A stretch of 64,000 nt of DNA, from NCBI RefSeq assembly GCF_003854275.1, contig NZ_QTQP01000001.1, positions 62,001 to 126,000 on the forward strand, written 5' to 3'. The first letter of the stretch is position 1; every line of letters starts with the position of its first letter. The notes beneath the pieces were generated by a model that was given only the letters and a program-made list of their open reading frames with translations, was not told where the DNA came from and made no database searches. The translations under genes and the position numbers were made by a program. The DNA is from Burkholderia sp. Bp8963 (GTDB lineage: Bacteria; Pseudomonadota; Gammaproteobacteria; Burkholderiales; Burkholderiaceae). Of this stretch, positions 33,810-41,760 are shown piece after piece.

Positions 33810-34184
33810 ATGCGATTGATCCCGATGTCCCGGCCTGCGGCGACGCTGTCCCTGGCAGCGAGCTGTCTGATGATGAGCGGCTGCTCGTGGTTCGACACGT
33901 TCCTGCCGTTTTCGTATTCGCGCCTGCCGGTGCCGAAGGCGGCATCCGCACGTGGCGCGACGCGCACCGAGATCGTCCGCGCGGGCGGCAACCCGCGCAG
34001 CGTATGGATGGTCCGCAACGGCAGCGGTGTCTGCTATAACTACCAGCTCGATCACGGCGACCAGCATCGGCCGTACTTCGTCGTGTTCGACAAGGCGGGC
34101 GCCGTCAAACGGTATGGCTTCGATACCTGCATGGACGCCGATCGCAAAGGGCTGCTCCAGGCGCAGAAAGGCAGCACAACGTAG
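33810..34184 (+). CDS. OsmE-like small outer-membrane lipoprotein
   Basis: The 124-residue protein has a signal sequence with the lipobox MMSGC (Cys near residue 25), so it is likely acylated. The remainder matches the SmpA/OmlA/OsmE pattern: GATRTEIVRAGGNPRSVWMV, GVCYNYQL, and PYFVVFDKAGAVKRYGFDTCMDAD, including the two cysteines found in OsmE. OsmE is an osmotically induced lipoprotein of unknown biochemical role. It stands alone between the transporter gene and a convergent SDR. A second ATG at residue 6 is a possible start. Confidence 0.8.
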   Translation: MRLIPMSRPAATLSLAASCLMMSGCSWFDTFLPFSYSRLPVPKAASARGATRTEIVRAGGNPRSVWMVRNGSGVCYNYQLDHGDQHRPYFVVFDKAGAVKRYGFDTCMDADRKGLLQAQKGSTT

Positions 34185-34239
34185 CGCCGCGGTTCGGCGA
34201 CGCGAGCCCGGACCAGCCCGACACAGCCCGACACATCTG

Positions 34240-35040
34240 CTAAGCGATCGTATCGACCACGCCGCCGTCGACTCGCAACGCGGCGCCCGTCGTCGCCGAC
34301 GCTTGCTGCGAACACACGTACACCACCAGATTCGCGACTTCCGCGGGCGTCGCCGGGCGCTGGATGATCGAGCTCGAGCGCTGCGTGCGCACGAAGTCCA
34401 CCGCGACTTCGTCGATGCTGCGGCCGGTTTCGTCGGCGGTTTTCTTCAGCAGCGAGCGCACGCCTTCGGAAAGCGTCGGCCCCGGCAGCACCGAATTGAC
34501 GGTCACCCGGCTGCCGGCCGCGAGCTTCGCGAGCCCGCGCGCGATCGACAACTGCGCGGTTTTCGTGAAGCCGTAGTGGATCATGTCGACCGGAATGTTC
34601 AGTGCCGATTCCGACGAGATGAATACGACGCGCCCCCAGTTCCGTTCGAGCATCCCCTTGAGGTAGTGCCGCGCGAGCCGCACGCCGGACATCACGTTGG
34701 TCTGGAAGTAATGCATCCATTCGGCGTCGTCGATGTCGAAGAACGGCTTCAGCCCGTAGACGCCGGCATTGTTCACGAGGATGTCGGCCTGCGGCGCGGC
34801 GCGCGTGACGCGGCCGGCGCCGTCGCCGTCCGACAGGTCCGCCGCGATGCCTTCGACGGTTGCGCCCGGCGCCGTGCTGCGCAGGTGCGCGAGCGCGGAC
34901 TGCACGGACGCTTCGCTGCGTCCGTTGACGACGACCCGCGCGCCGGCGCGCGCGAGGCCTTCGGCGATCGCGAGGCCGATGCCGGCGGTGGAAGCGGTGA
35001 CGACTGCCGTCTTGCCGTTCAGATCGATATGCATGGTCAT
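34240..35040 (-). CDS. SDR family oxidoreductase
   Basis: The 266-residue short-chain dehydrogenase has TASTAGIG at residues 15-22 in place of the more usual TGxxxGIG, the NNAG motif at 90-93, and the catalytic Tyr156-x3-Lys160 (YGFTK) with Ser142-144 upstream. The Arg in NGRSE suggests NADP use. Its C-terminus is TGAALRVDGGVVDTIA. It is divergent from an AraC-family gene starting at 35211, which is the likely regulator. Substrate not identifiable. The change of the first glycine to alanine in the nucleotide motif is tolerated in this subfamily. Confidence 0.92.
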   Translation of the reverse strand: MTMHIDLNGKTAVVTASTAGIGLAIAEGLARAGARVVVNGRSEASVQSALAHLRSTAPGATVEGIAADLSDGDGAGRVTRAAPQADILVNNAGVYGLKPFFDIDDAEWMHYFQTNVMSGVRLARHYLKGMLERNWGRVVFISSESALNIPVDMIHYGFTKTAQLSIARGLAKLAAGSRVTVNSVLPGPTLSEGVRSLLKKTADETGRSIDEVAVDFVRTQRSSSIIQRPATPAEVANLVVYVCSQQASATTGAALRVDGGVVDTIA

Positions 35041-35210
35041 GAAAAGGCGGTGAGTGGGAAGGAGGGCCGCCGGACCTGCCGCGGCGGCCGGAATTCAAAG
35101 CTTAGGCGAAACCGCGCGATTCGCCAGCGCGGGGATTGTTTCGAGACGGTTGCTTCGCGCAGGCCGGTCTTGTAGGGTAGGCGCTTGCCGTCCGATCCGG
35201 GAGTCACCGC

Positions 35211-36053
35211 GTGAGCCGTACCGTCAAGCCCTCCGTGCCGTCGCCGTTCTGGCGCGATGCCGCGCTGCCGTTCATCGAGGCGCGCACCGTCGACGACGGG
35301 CGCGCGATCTGCTACGTGAAGCACACGCACGACACGTTTTCGCTCGGCGCGATCGTTGGCGGCACCAGCACCTACCTGAACGGCGCGACGAACGAGCGGA
35401 TCGGGCGCGGCGCGCTCGTGATCATCGACCCCGAGCAGGTGCACGCGTGCAATCCGTATGGGCCGCACGCGTGGGCGTACCGGATGGTCTACGTCGATGT
35501 CCCGTGGCTCGCGCGGCTGCAGCATGCGCTCGGCCGCGATCCGAACACCGATTTTCACGGCTTCTCGCAGAAGCTGACCGACCGTCGCGACCTGTTCGCG
35601 GAATTTGCGGGCTTCTATCGCACGCTCGTCGCGCCCGGCATCGAGCCGCTCGGCAAGGAGAGCGCCGCGGTCGAATTCTTCACGCGGCTGCACGAGGCGC
35701 TCGATCCCGCGATGCCGGGCACGCCGCGGGCCGCCAACAACGCGAAGCTCGCGCGCGCGGCCGACTACATCGCCGCGCACTGCCGCCAGGCCGTGACGCT
35801 CGACGCGATCTGCGCGGCGGCCGATCTGTCGCCGTCGTATCTGATCCGCGCGTTCAATGCCCGCTACGGGATGACGCCGCATGCGTTCCTGATCGACCGC
35901 CGCGTGCAGTACGGGCGCACCGAGCTGCGCCGTGGACGGCCGATTGCGGATGTCGCGCTCGATGCCGGGTTCGCCGATCAGGCGCACTTTCAGCGCGCGT
36001 TCCGGCGGATTGCCGCCGCGACGCCCGGGCAATACCGCGCCGCCGAGTGCTGA
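35211..36053 (+). CDS. AraC-family transcriptional regulator
   Basis: The 280-residue protein has an N-terminal cupin-like sensor (KHTHDTFSLGAIVGGTSTYLNGATNERIGRGALVIIDPEQVHACNP split across residues about 38-85) and a C-terminal double helix-turn-helix (about 180-278) with LDAICAAADLSPSYLIRAFNARYGMTPHAFL and IADVALDAGFADQAHFQRAFRR. AraC proteins of this layout are often paired with LysE exporters, and one lies convergently at 36102-36689. It is divergent from the SDR. The GTG start at 35211 has only weak support upstream (GGGAG at 35199). Confidence 0.88.
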   Translation: MSRTVKPSVPSPFWRDAALPFIEARTVDDGRAICYVKHTHDTFSLGAIVGGTSTYLNGATNERIGRGALVIIDPEQVHACNPYGPHAWAYRMVYVDVPWLARLQHALGRDPNTDFHGFSQKLTDRRDLFAEFAGFYRTLVAPGIEPLGKESAAVEFFTRLHEALDPAMPGTPRAANNAKLARAADYIAAHCRQAVTLDAICAAADLSPSYLIRAFNARYGMTPHAFLIDRRVQYGRTELRRGRPIADVALDAGFADQAHFQRAFRRIAAATPGQYRAAEC

Positions 36054-36101
36054 GCGCGGGCGGCACGGCGATCGTCGAGCGCGCCTCAGCGGCAGCCGGA
36101 T

Positions 36102-36689
36102 TCACGCATCGAGCAGGTAAAGCGCGCTGCCCGCGAGCAGCAGCGCCATCAGCCGGTTGAACACGCGCATCCGGCGCGCGTTCGCGAGACGGTGCCGCAG
36201 CGATGCGCCCGCATACGACCAGCACGCGATCGACGCGAAACAGATCACCAGATACAGCGCCGCGAATTGCCCGATCAGCACGCGGTCGCCGTCGGCTGCG
36301 TAAGCGCCCATCGCGGCGACGCAGGCGAGCCACGCCTTCGGATTCAGCCATTGCATCGCGGCGCCCGCGGCCGCGGACGGCCCGGCGACCTGCGCGTTGG
36401 GCGACAGCCGGCCGTCGTCGAGCGCGAGGCGCAGCGCCATGTAAAGCAGGAACGCGATCCCCGACCATTGCGTCGCCGTCGTCAGCACAGGCCAGCGTAC
36501 GAGCGCCGCGTGCAGGCCGAGGCCGATCAACAGGAACAGCGCGACGAAGCCGAGCGTCGCGCCGGCCGCGTAGCGCAGGCTCGCGCCGAGACCGTAGCGC
36601 GCGCCCGAACTGAGCGCGACGATATTGACGGGACCAGGGGTGATCGACGATGCGAGCGCGAACGCCGCCATCGAAACCAGAATGCTCAT
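36102..36689 (-). CDS. LysE family amino-acid exporter
   Basis: The 195-residue protein has the LysE/RhtB pattern: SSITPGPVNIVALSSGARYGLG at residues 14-35, six hydrophobic segments in total, and NPKAWLACVAAMGAYA in the middle with the conserved NPKAW. It exports an amino acid or a related metabolite. It is convergent with the AraC gene, 48 bp between stops. This AraC/LysE pairing is common in Proteobacteria, though the substrate is not fixed. Confidence 0.9.
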   Translation of the reverse strand: MSILVSMAAFALASSITPGPVNIVALSSGARYGLGASLRYAAGATLGFVALFLLIGLGLHAALVRWPVLTTATQWSGIAFLLYMALRLALDDGRLSPNAQVAGPSAAAGAAMQWLNPKAWLACVAAMGAYAADGDRVLIGQFAALYLVICFASIACWSYAGASLRHRLANARRMRVFNRLMALLLAGSALYLLDA

Positions 36690-36792
36690 CGGATGCCTCC
36701 ATGCGTAACGTGAGTCGCATCGAGGCTAAAGGAGCAGGGCGGGTGCGTATTGAAGAAAACTGCCCTCGGCGGCGCGGGCCGCCCGGCGCGCG

Positions 36793-38241
36793 TCAGTGCA
36801 GCGCGCGCGGCGCGCGTACCGGGCCCGCTTCGGCCGCCCGCGCCGGCTCGGCGGCGGGCGGCGCGGCAGCGGCGCACGGCTGCGTCGAAACCGAGAAACC
36901 GAACGTGTTGACGCCGCCCGCGCACGCGACGAACACGCTGCCGCCATGCATGTCCGCGACAGCCTTGACGATCGACAGCCCGAGCCCGTGATTTTCCTTG
37001 CTGTTCGCGCGCGCTTCCTCGAGCCGGTAGAAGCGTTCGAACATGTGCGCGCGGTGCGCGACGTCGATCGGCGCGCCGGGGTTCGCGACCGACACTTCGA
37101 CGAGCGCGTCGCGCCGCGTGATCGTCACGTGCAGCGTCCCGCCCGGCGCCGAATGCTGGATCGCATTGATCAGCAGGTTCGTCATCGCGCGGCGGAACAG
37201 CGACGGGTCCACGCTCGCGCGTGCATCGCCGTGCAGCTCGGCGCGCAGCTGCGCCTCGTCGAGCGGAATCTCGAGGAAATCGAGCATGCGCCGCACCTCG
37301 TCGGCGAGCGACACGTCCTTCAGGTCGCTCGCGCGTTCGCCGCGATCGCTGCGCGACAAAAACAGCATGTCGTTGACGATCACGCGCAGCCGCTCGAATT
37401 CCTCGAGGTTCGACTGCAGCGTCTGGCGCATCCGGTCGATCGAGCGGTCGCGGCTCGTCAGCGCGACCTGCGTCTGGCCGATCAGGATGCTGACCGGCGT
37501 GCGCAGCTCGTGCGCGACGTCCGCGTTGAACGCCTCGAGCCGTTCGTACGCCTGCTGGATGCGTTCGAGCGCGCCGTTGAACGATGCGGCGAGGTCGCGC
37601 AGCTCGGCGGGCAGCGCGTCGGTCTTGAGCCGCTGATGCCGGTTCACGTGATTGACGGCCGCCGCTTCCTGCGACAGCCGGTCGAGCGGCGCGAGGCCGA
37701 AGCGCGCGACCGCGCGGCCGAGCAGCAGCGTGATGCCGGTGGCGATCGCGATCAGCGCGGCGAGCGTCCAGCCGAAGCGGCGCAGCATCCGCTGAGTGCG
37801 CTCGCACGACGTCGCGACGATCAGCTTCAGGTCGGGACGCGCGCCGCTGCCGGCCACCGTCACGGTCTTCGTCATCACGTCGTAGCTGCTGTCGTTGAGC
37901 CGGTAGCGCTGGTACGTGCCGAACGGTGCGCCGTGCGGCGTGCCGTTCACCGGATGCCCGAAACGGAACGCCGGATCGGGGCCGTCGACCTGGTAGTGGG
38001 TGGAGCCGTCCGGCGGCTGCAGATCGGCGAGCTTTTCCTGCGTGATGTGCCAGCGCGCCTGCGTGGTTGCATGCGAGACGATCATCTCGACCACTTTCGT
38101 GCGCGTGTCGAGCGTCGCGCGCAGTTCGGCGAACAGTTGCCGCTCCATCATCACGAACAGGCCGACGCCGACCAGCGTGAACACGAGCAGCGATACGATG
38201 CCGAACATCGCGGACAGCCGCAGCACGATCGAGCGTTTCAT
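36793..38241 (-). CDS. Sensor histidine kinase, heavy-metal/IrlS-like
   Basis: The 482-residue kinase has a membrane helix at about 10-32, a periplasmic domain to about 155, a second helix at 158-176, a HAMP segment, the phospho-acceptor His244 (DVAHELRTPVS), and ATPase motifs N (LLINAIQHS), D/F-like (FERFYRLEEARANSKENHGLGLSIV). The type is the CusS/IrlS metal-sensing family. It overlaps the response-regulator gene by 4 bp (ATGA), and together they end the RND efflux operon. The C-terminal 35 residues are Ala/Pro-rich. The signal is not known; metal or drug sensing is inferred. Confidence 0.92.
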   Translation of the reverse strand: MKRSIVLRLSAMFGIVSLLVFTLVGVGLFVMMERQLFAELRATLDTRTKVVEMIVSHATTQARWHITQEKLADLQPPDGSTHYQVDGPDPAFRFGHPVNGTPHGAPFGTYQRYRLNDSSYDVMTKTVTVAGSGARPDLKLIVATSCERTQRMLRRFGWTLAALIAIATGITLLLGRAVARFGLAPLDRLSQEAAAVNHVNRHQRLKTDALPAELRDLAASFNGALERIQQAYERLEAFNADVAHELRTPVSILIGQTQVALTSRDRSIDRMRQTLQSNLEEFERLRVIVNDMLFLSRSDRGERASDLKDVSLADEVRRMLDFLEIPLDEAQLRAELHGDARASVDPSLFRRAMTNLLINAIQHSAPGGTLHVTITRRDALVEVSVANPGAPIDVAHRAHMFERFYRLEEARANSKENHGLGLSIVKAVADMHGGSVFVACAGGVNTFGFSVSTQPCAAAAPPAAEPARAAEAGPVRAPRALH

Positions 38242-38933
38242 GGCCGTCTCTCTGCGTCGCCGTCGTCGCGTACCTCGAGCACGTAGCCCATCCCGCGGAT
38301 CGTGTGCAGCAGCTTGTCGGCGAACGGGCCGTCGAGCTTCGCGCGCAGGCGCTTGATCGCGGTCTCGACGACGTTCGCGTTGCTGTCGAAGTTCACGTCC
38401 CACACGAGTTCGGCGATCGTCGTCTTCGACAGCACTTCGCCGCTGCGGCGCGCGAGCACGCCGAGCAACTGGAACTCCTGCGCGGTCAGGTCGAGGCGCG
38501 TGCCGTCGCGCGTCGCGCGGCGGCCGATCAGATCGACGCGCAGGTCGCCGATCGAGATCAGCGTCGATTCCTGCACGCGTGCGCGGCGCGTCAGCGCGCG
38601 CAGCCGCTCGATCAGTTCGAGGAACGAGAACGGCTTGGTCAGGTAGTCGTCGGCGCCGCCGCGCAGCCCGCGCACGCGGTCGTCGACGCGGTCGCGCGCG
38701 GTCAGCATGATCACGGGCGTCTGTTTCTGCGCGCGCAACGCGCGCAGCACGCCGAAGCCGTCGAGCTTCGGCAGCATCACGTCGAGCACGACCACGTCGT
38801 AGTCGAATTCGACGGCCTTCCACGCGCCGTCCTCGCCGTCGAGCGCGGTATCGACGACCCAGCCTTCCTCGGCGAGGCCGCTTTTCAGGTATTCGACTAC
38901 CTTCGGTTCGTCTTCGACGATCAGGACTTTCAT
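38238..38933 (-). CDS. OmpR-family response regulator (IrlR/CusR-like)
   Basis: The 231-residue protein has a receiver domain with phospho-acceptor Asp51 (VVVLDVMLPKLDG), acidic pair in VEDEP, and Lys near KPFSFLEL, then an OmpR winged helix with AELVWDVNFDSNANVVETAIKRLRAKLD and TIRGMGYVLE. It is close in pattern to IrlR of Burkholderia pseudomallei. It follows the outer-membrane channel gene by 19 bp and precedes its kinase with a 4-bp overlap. It likely controls the pump operon it belongs to. Confidence 0.95.
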   Translation of the reverse strand: MKVLIVEDEPKVVEYLKSGLAEEGWVVDTALDGEDGAWKAVEFDYDVVVLDVMLPKLDGFGVLRALRAQKQTPVIMLTARDRVDDRVRGLRGGADDYLTKPFSFLELIERLRALTRRARVQESTLISIGDLRVDLIGRRATRDGTRLDLTAQEFQLLGVLARRSGEVLSKTTIAELVWDVNFDSNANVVETAIKRLRAKLDGPFADKLLHTIRGMGYVLEVRDDGDAERRP

Positions 38934-38952
38934 GTTCGATTCCGTAATCGGG

Positions 38953-40503
38953 TTAGCGCCCGTTATCAGCGTGAACCGGTGCCGGGGCCGCGGCAACCGC
39001 TGCAATCGCGGACGACGTAGCGCCGGCGTCCCAGCCGCCGCCGAGCGCCTTCGCGAGGAACACGACGAGCGCCGCGCGCTGGCCCTGAATCTGCACCGCC
39101 TGGCGTTCGCTCGTGAGCTGCTGCTGCTCGGCCGTCAGCACGTCGATGAACGGCGTCAGGCCGCCCGCATAGCGATCCTGCGCGAGCGCGACGAGCTTGC
39201 GCGCGTCGTCGACCGCGGCCGCCGACTGCCTGGCGGCCTCGTCGAGCACCGACAGGCCCGTGACCGCATTCTGCACCTCCTGGAACGCGGTCAGCACGGT
39301 CTGCCGGTAGTTCGCCTGCGCGGCGACGTAGCCGGCCTGCGCGAAATCGACGCCGGCCTTCAGCCGGCCGCCCTCGAACAGCGGCTGGCTCAACGATGCG
39401 CCGACCGACCACAGCAGCGCCGGCACCGTGAACAGCCCGGAGAAGCGCGTCGCATCCCAGCCGATGTCGGGCGACAGCATGATGCGCGGGAAATACGCGG
39501 CGCGCGCGACGCCGATCTGCGCGTTCGCGGCGGCCATCGCGCGCTCGGCGGACGCGACGTCGGGGCGGCGCTGCAGCACGTCGCTCGGCACGCCGGTCGG
39601 CAGCGGCGGCGCGTTGATCGGCACGACGCGCGGCGGCAGCGAGAACGACGGCGCGGGCGTGCCGACGAGCGTCGCGAGCGCGGTCTCGACCTGCGCGCGC
39701 TGCTGGATCAGCAACTGCGCCTGCGTGCGCGTCGCGTCGAGCTGCGCGCGCTGCTGCAGCAGGTCGAGCCCCGACACCGCGCCGAGGTCGTGGCGCGCGG
39801 ACACGTAGTCGAGCGCCTTCTGCTGCAGGTCGATCGAGCGCTTGACGACGTCGATCTCGGCGTCGAGTTCGCGCAGCGACAGGTAGCTCGACGCAAGATC
39901 GGCGGTCAGCACGAGGCGCGCGTTCGCAAAATCGTCGCGCGCCTCGTCGGTGCTCGCCTGCGCCGATTCGACGTTGCGCCGCACGCGGCCGAACAGGTCG
40001 AGTTCGTAGCTGACGCTCGCGCCGACCTGAATGTCGTTCTGCACGGTCGACATGCTGTTCACCGCGTAATTCGTCCGCGGCCGGTCCGCGGAGATCTTGA
40101 AGCGCTGGCCGCTCGCGTTCAGGTTGACGGCCGGATACTGCGCGGATGCGACCGATGAGAGCGTCGCCTTCGCCTGGTCGTAGCGCGCCGCGACGACCTT
40201 CAGGCTCTGGTTGTTGCGCAGCGCGTCGGCTTCGAGCGCGTCGAGCTGCGGATCGCCGAACGCGGTCCACCATGCCGGATCGAGCGGCGCATGCGCGGGT
40301 GCGGCCGGATGCCAGTACGCGTCGGCGGGGTCGACGTGCCATGCGGCCGGCGCGTCGACCTCGGGCCGCCGGTAGTCGGGGCCGACCGTGCAGCCGGCCA
40401 GCGTCGCTAGTGCGGTGAGTGTGGCGAGCGTACCGGCGAGCGCAGCGGGCAGCAACGCGAGGCGGGCGGGTGTCACTCGGACCAACCGCGTCACGCGCAT
40501 CAT
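38953..40503 (-). CDS. RND efflux outer-membrane lipoprotein (NodT family)
   Basis: The 516-residue TolC-like protein has a signal with lipobox LAGC (Cys near residue 37) followed by TVGPDYRRPEV. The helical hairpins of both halves are visible, including RRPDVASAERAMAAANAQIGVARAAYFPRI and GRLKAGVDFAQAGYVAAQANYRQTVL. It forms the outer-membrane exit of the RND pump. The start is an ATGATG; the first ATG (40503) overlaps the adaptor stop as ATGA. It is distinct from the other NodT channel at 15814, so the two pumps have separate exits. Confidence 0.93.
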   Translation of the reverse strand: MMRVTRLVRVTPARLALLPAALAGTLATLTALATLAGCTVGPDYRRPEVDAPAAWHVDPADAYWHPAAPAHAPLDPAWWTAFGDPQLDALEADALRNNQSLKVVAARYDQAKATLSSVASAQYPAVNLNASGQRFKISADRPRTNYAVNSMSTVQNDIQVGASVSYELDLFGRVRRNVESAQASTDEARDDFANARLVLTADLASSYLSLRELDAEIDVVKRSIDLQQKALDYVSARHDLGAVSGLDLLQQRAQLDATRTQAQLLIQQRAQVETALATLVGTPAPSFSLPPRVVPINAPPLPTGVPSDVLQRRPDVASAERAMAAANAQIGVARAAYFPRIMLSPDIGWDATRFSGLFTVPALLWSVGASLSQPLFEGGRLKAGVDFAQAGYVAAQANYRQTVLTAFQEVQNAVTGLSVLDEAARQSAAAVDDARKLVALAQDRYAGGLTPFIDVLTAEQQQLTSERQAVQIQGQRAALVVFLAKALGGGWDAGATSSAIAAVAAAPAPVHADNGR

Positions 40504-41729
40504 GTCTTCGCTCCGGCCGCGCCGGATGCCGGCCGCGGCGCCGGGTTCGCGACGACGACCGAATCGCCGTTCGCGACCGAATCGCTCGGGTTCACGACGA
40601 GGCGATCGTCGGGCGTGACGGGGCCGTCGATCTCGAGCGTCTGCCCGACCGTGCGCACGACCGTCACGGGCTTCAGCCGGATCTGCCCGTTCGCGTCGAC
40701 GGTCGCGACCGTCGGGCCTTCCGCGCGGAACAGCAGCGTGTTCGCCGGCACCGACAGGCGGCCGGCCGGCGTCATCGGCAGCGTCGCCTGCACGTAGGCG
40801 CCCGGCAGCAGCCGTCCGTCCGGGTTGGGCAGCGTGATCTCGATCTGCAGCGAACGGGTCGCCACGTCGATCGCTTCCGACGTGCGCGTGATCGTGCCGT
40901 CGAACGTCTGGCCCGGCAGCTCGGCCTGCGCGACGCTCACATGCTGGCCGGTCTTCACCTGCTGCGCATAGGCCTGCGGCACCTGCACGTAGAGGCGCAG
41001 CCGGTCGGCCTGCACGACGGTGAACAGCGACCGGCCCGCGTTGCCGGAGCTGACGAGATCGCCGACGTCGACGTTGCGCTGCGTGACGATCCCGTCGATC
41101 GGCGCGACGATGCGCTGGAAGCCTTTCAGCTCGGTCAGCCGCCGCACGTTCGCGTCCGCCGCCGCGAGGTTCGCCGCGCCCTGGTTGTAAGCGCCCTGGC
41201 GGTCGTCGAGTTCCTGCTGCGATACGGCATCGCGCTGGCGCAGCTGCTGCGCGCGGTCGAACGACGTCTTCGCGAGCGCGAGCGCGGCCAGTGCCTGCTG
41301 GCGCTGCGCGCTCGCCTGCGCGAGTTCCTGGTTCAGCTCCGGCGTGTCGAGCTCGGCGAGCAGTTGCCCCTGCTTCACGTGCGCGCCGATGTCTGCCTGC
41401 CAGCGCAGCACATAGCCGTTCGCGCGCGCGAAGATCGGCGCCTCGACGAAGCCGCGCAGCGTGCCGGGCAGCGTCAGGTGGCCGCCGTGCGCGGCATCGG
41501 CCGGGTGCACGACGCTCACGTACTGGCGCGCGTTCTGCGCGGTGATTCCGTCGAGCCGGTTGCGGCTCACGACGTTCGTGACGACGGTGCGCGCCGCGCC
41601 GGCCGCCAGCAGCACGCCGACGACGATCAGCACGATCCGCGAGCGGCGCCACACGCCCGCCCGCGCGGGCAGGTCGAGCCCGTGTTCGTCTACCTGGATG
41701 CCGACGGCGCGGTGATGTTTCTCTTCCAT
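40500..41729 (-). CDS. RND efflux periplasmic adaptor (membrane fusion protein)
   Basis: The 409-residue protein has an N-terminal membrane anchor at about residues 30-50, a lipoyl domain (VEAPIFARANGYVLRW ... GAHVKQGQLLAELDTPE), an alpha-hairpin at about 120-185, and barrel/MP domains with IVAPIDGIVTQRNVDVGDLVSSG. It bridges the RND transporter encoded upstream (31 bp gap) and the channel encoded downstream (4-bp overlap). The short cytoplasmic N-terminus is His-rich (MEEKHHRAVG), perhaps by chance. Confidence 0.93.
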   Translation of the reverse strand: MEEKHHRAVGIQVDEHGLDLPARAGVWRRSRIVLIVVGVLLAAGAARTVVTNVVSRNRLDGITAQNARQYVSVVHPADAAHGGHLTLPGTLRGFVEAPIFARANGYVLRWQADIGAHVKQGQLLAELDTPELNQELAQASAQRQQALAALALAKTSFDRAQQLRQRDAVSQQELDDRQGAYNQGAANLAAADANVRRLTELKGFQRIVAPIDGIVTQRNVDVGDLVSSGNAGRSLFTVVQADRLRLYVQVPQAYAQQVKTGQHVSVAQAELPGQTFDGTITRTSEAIDVATRSLQIEITLPNPDGRLLPGAYVQATLPMTPAGRLSVPANTLLFRAEGPTVATVDANGQIRLKPVTVVRTVGQTLEIDGPVTPDDRLVVNPSDSVANGDSVVVANPAPRPASGAAGAKT

Positions 41730-41760
41730 GAGTTCAACCGGTCAATAGGCGAAGCGATGA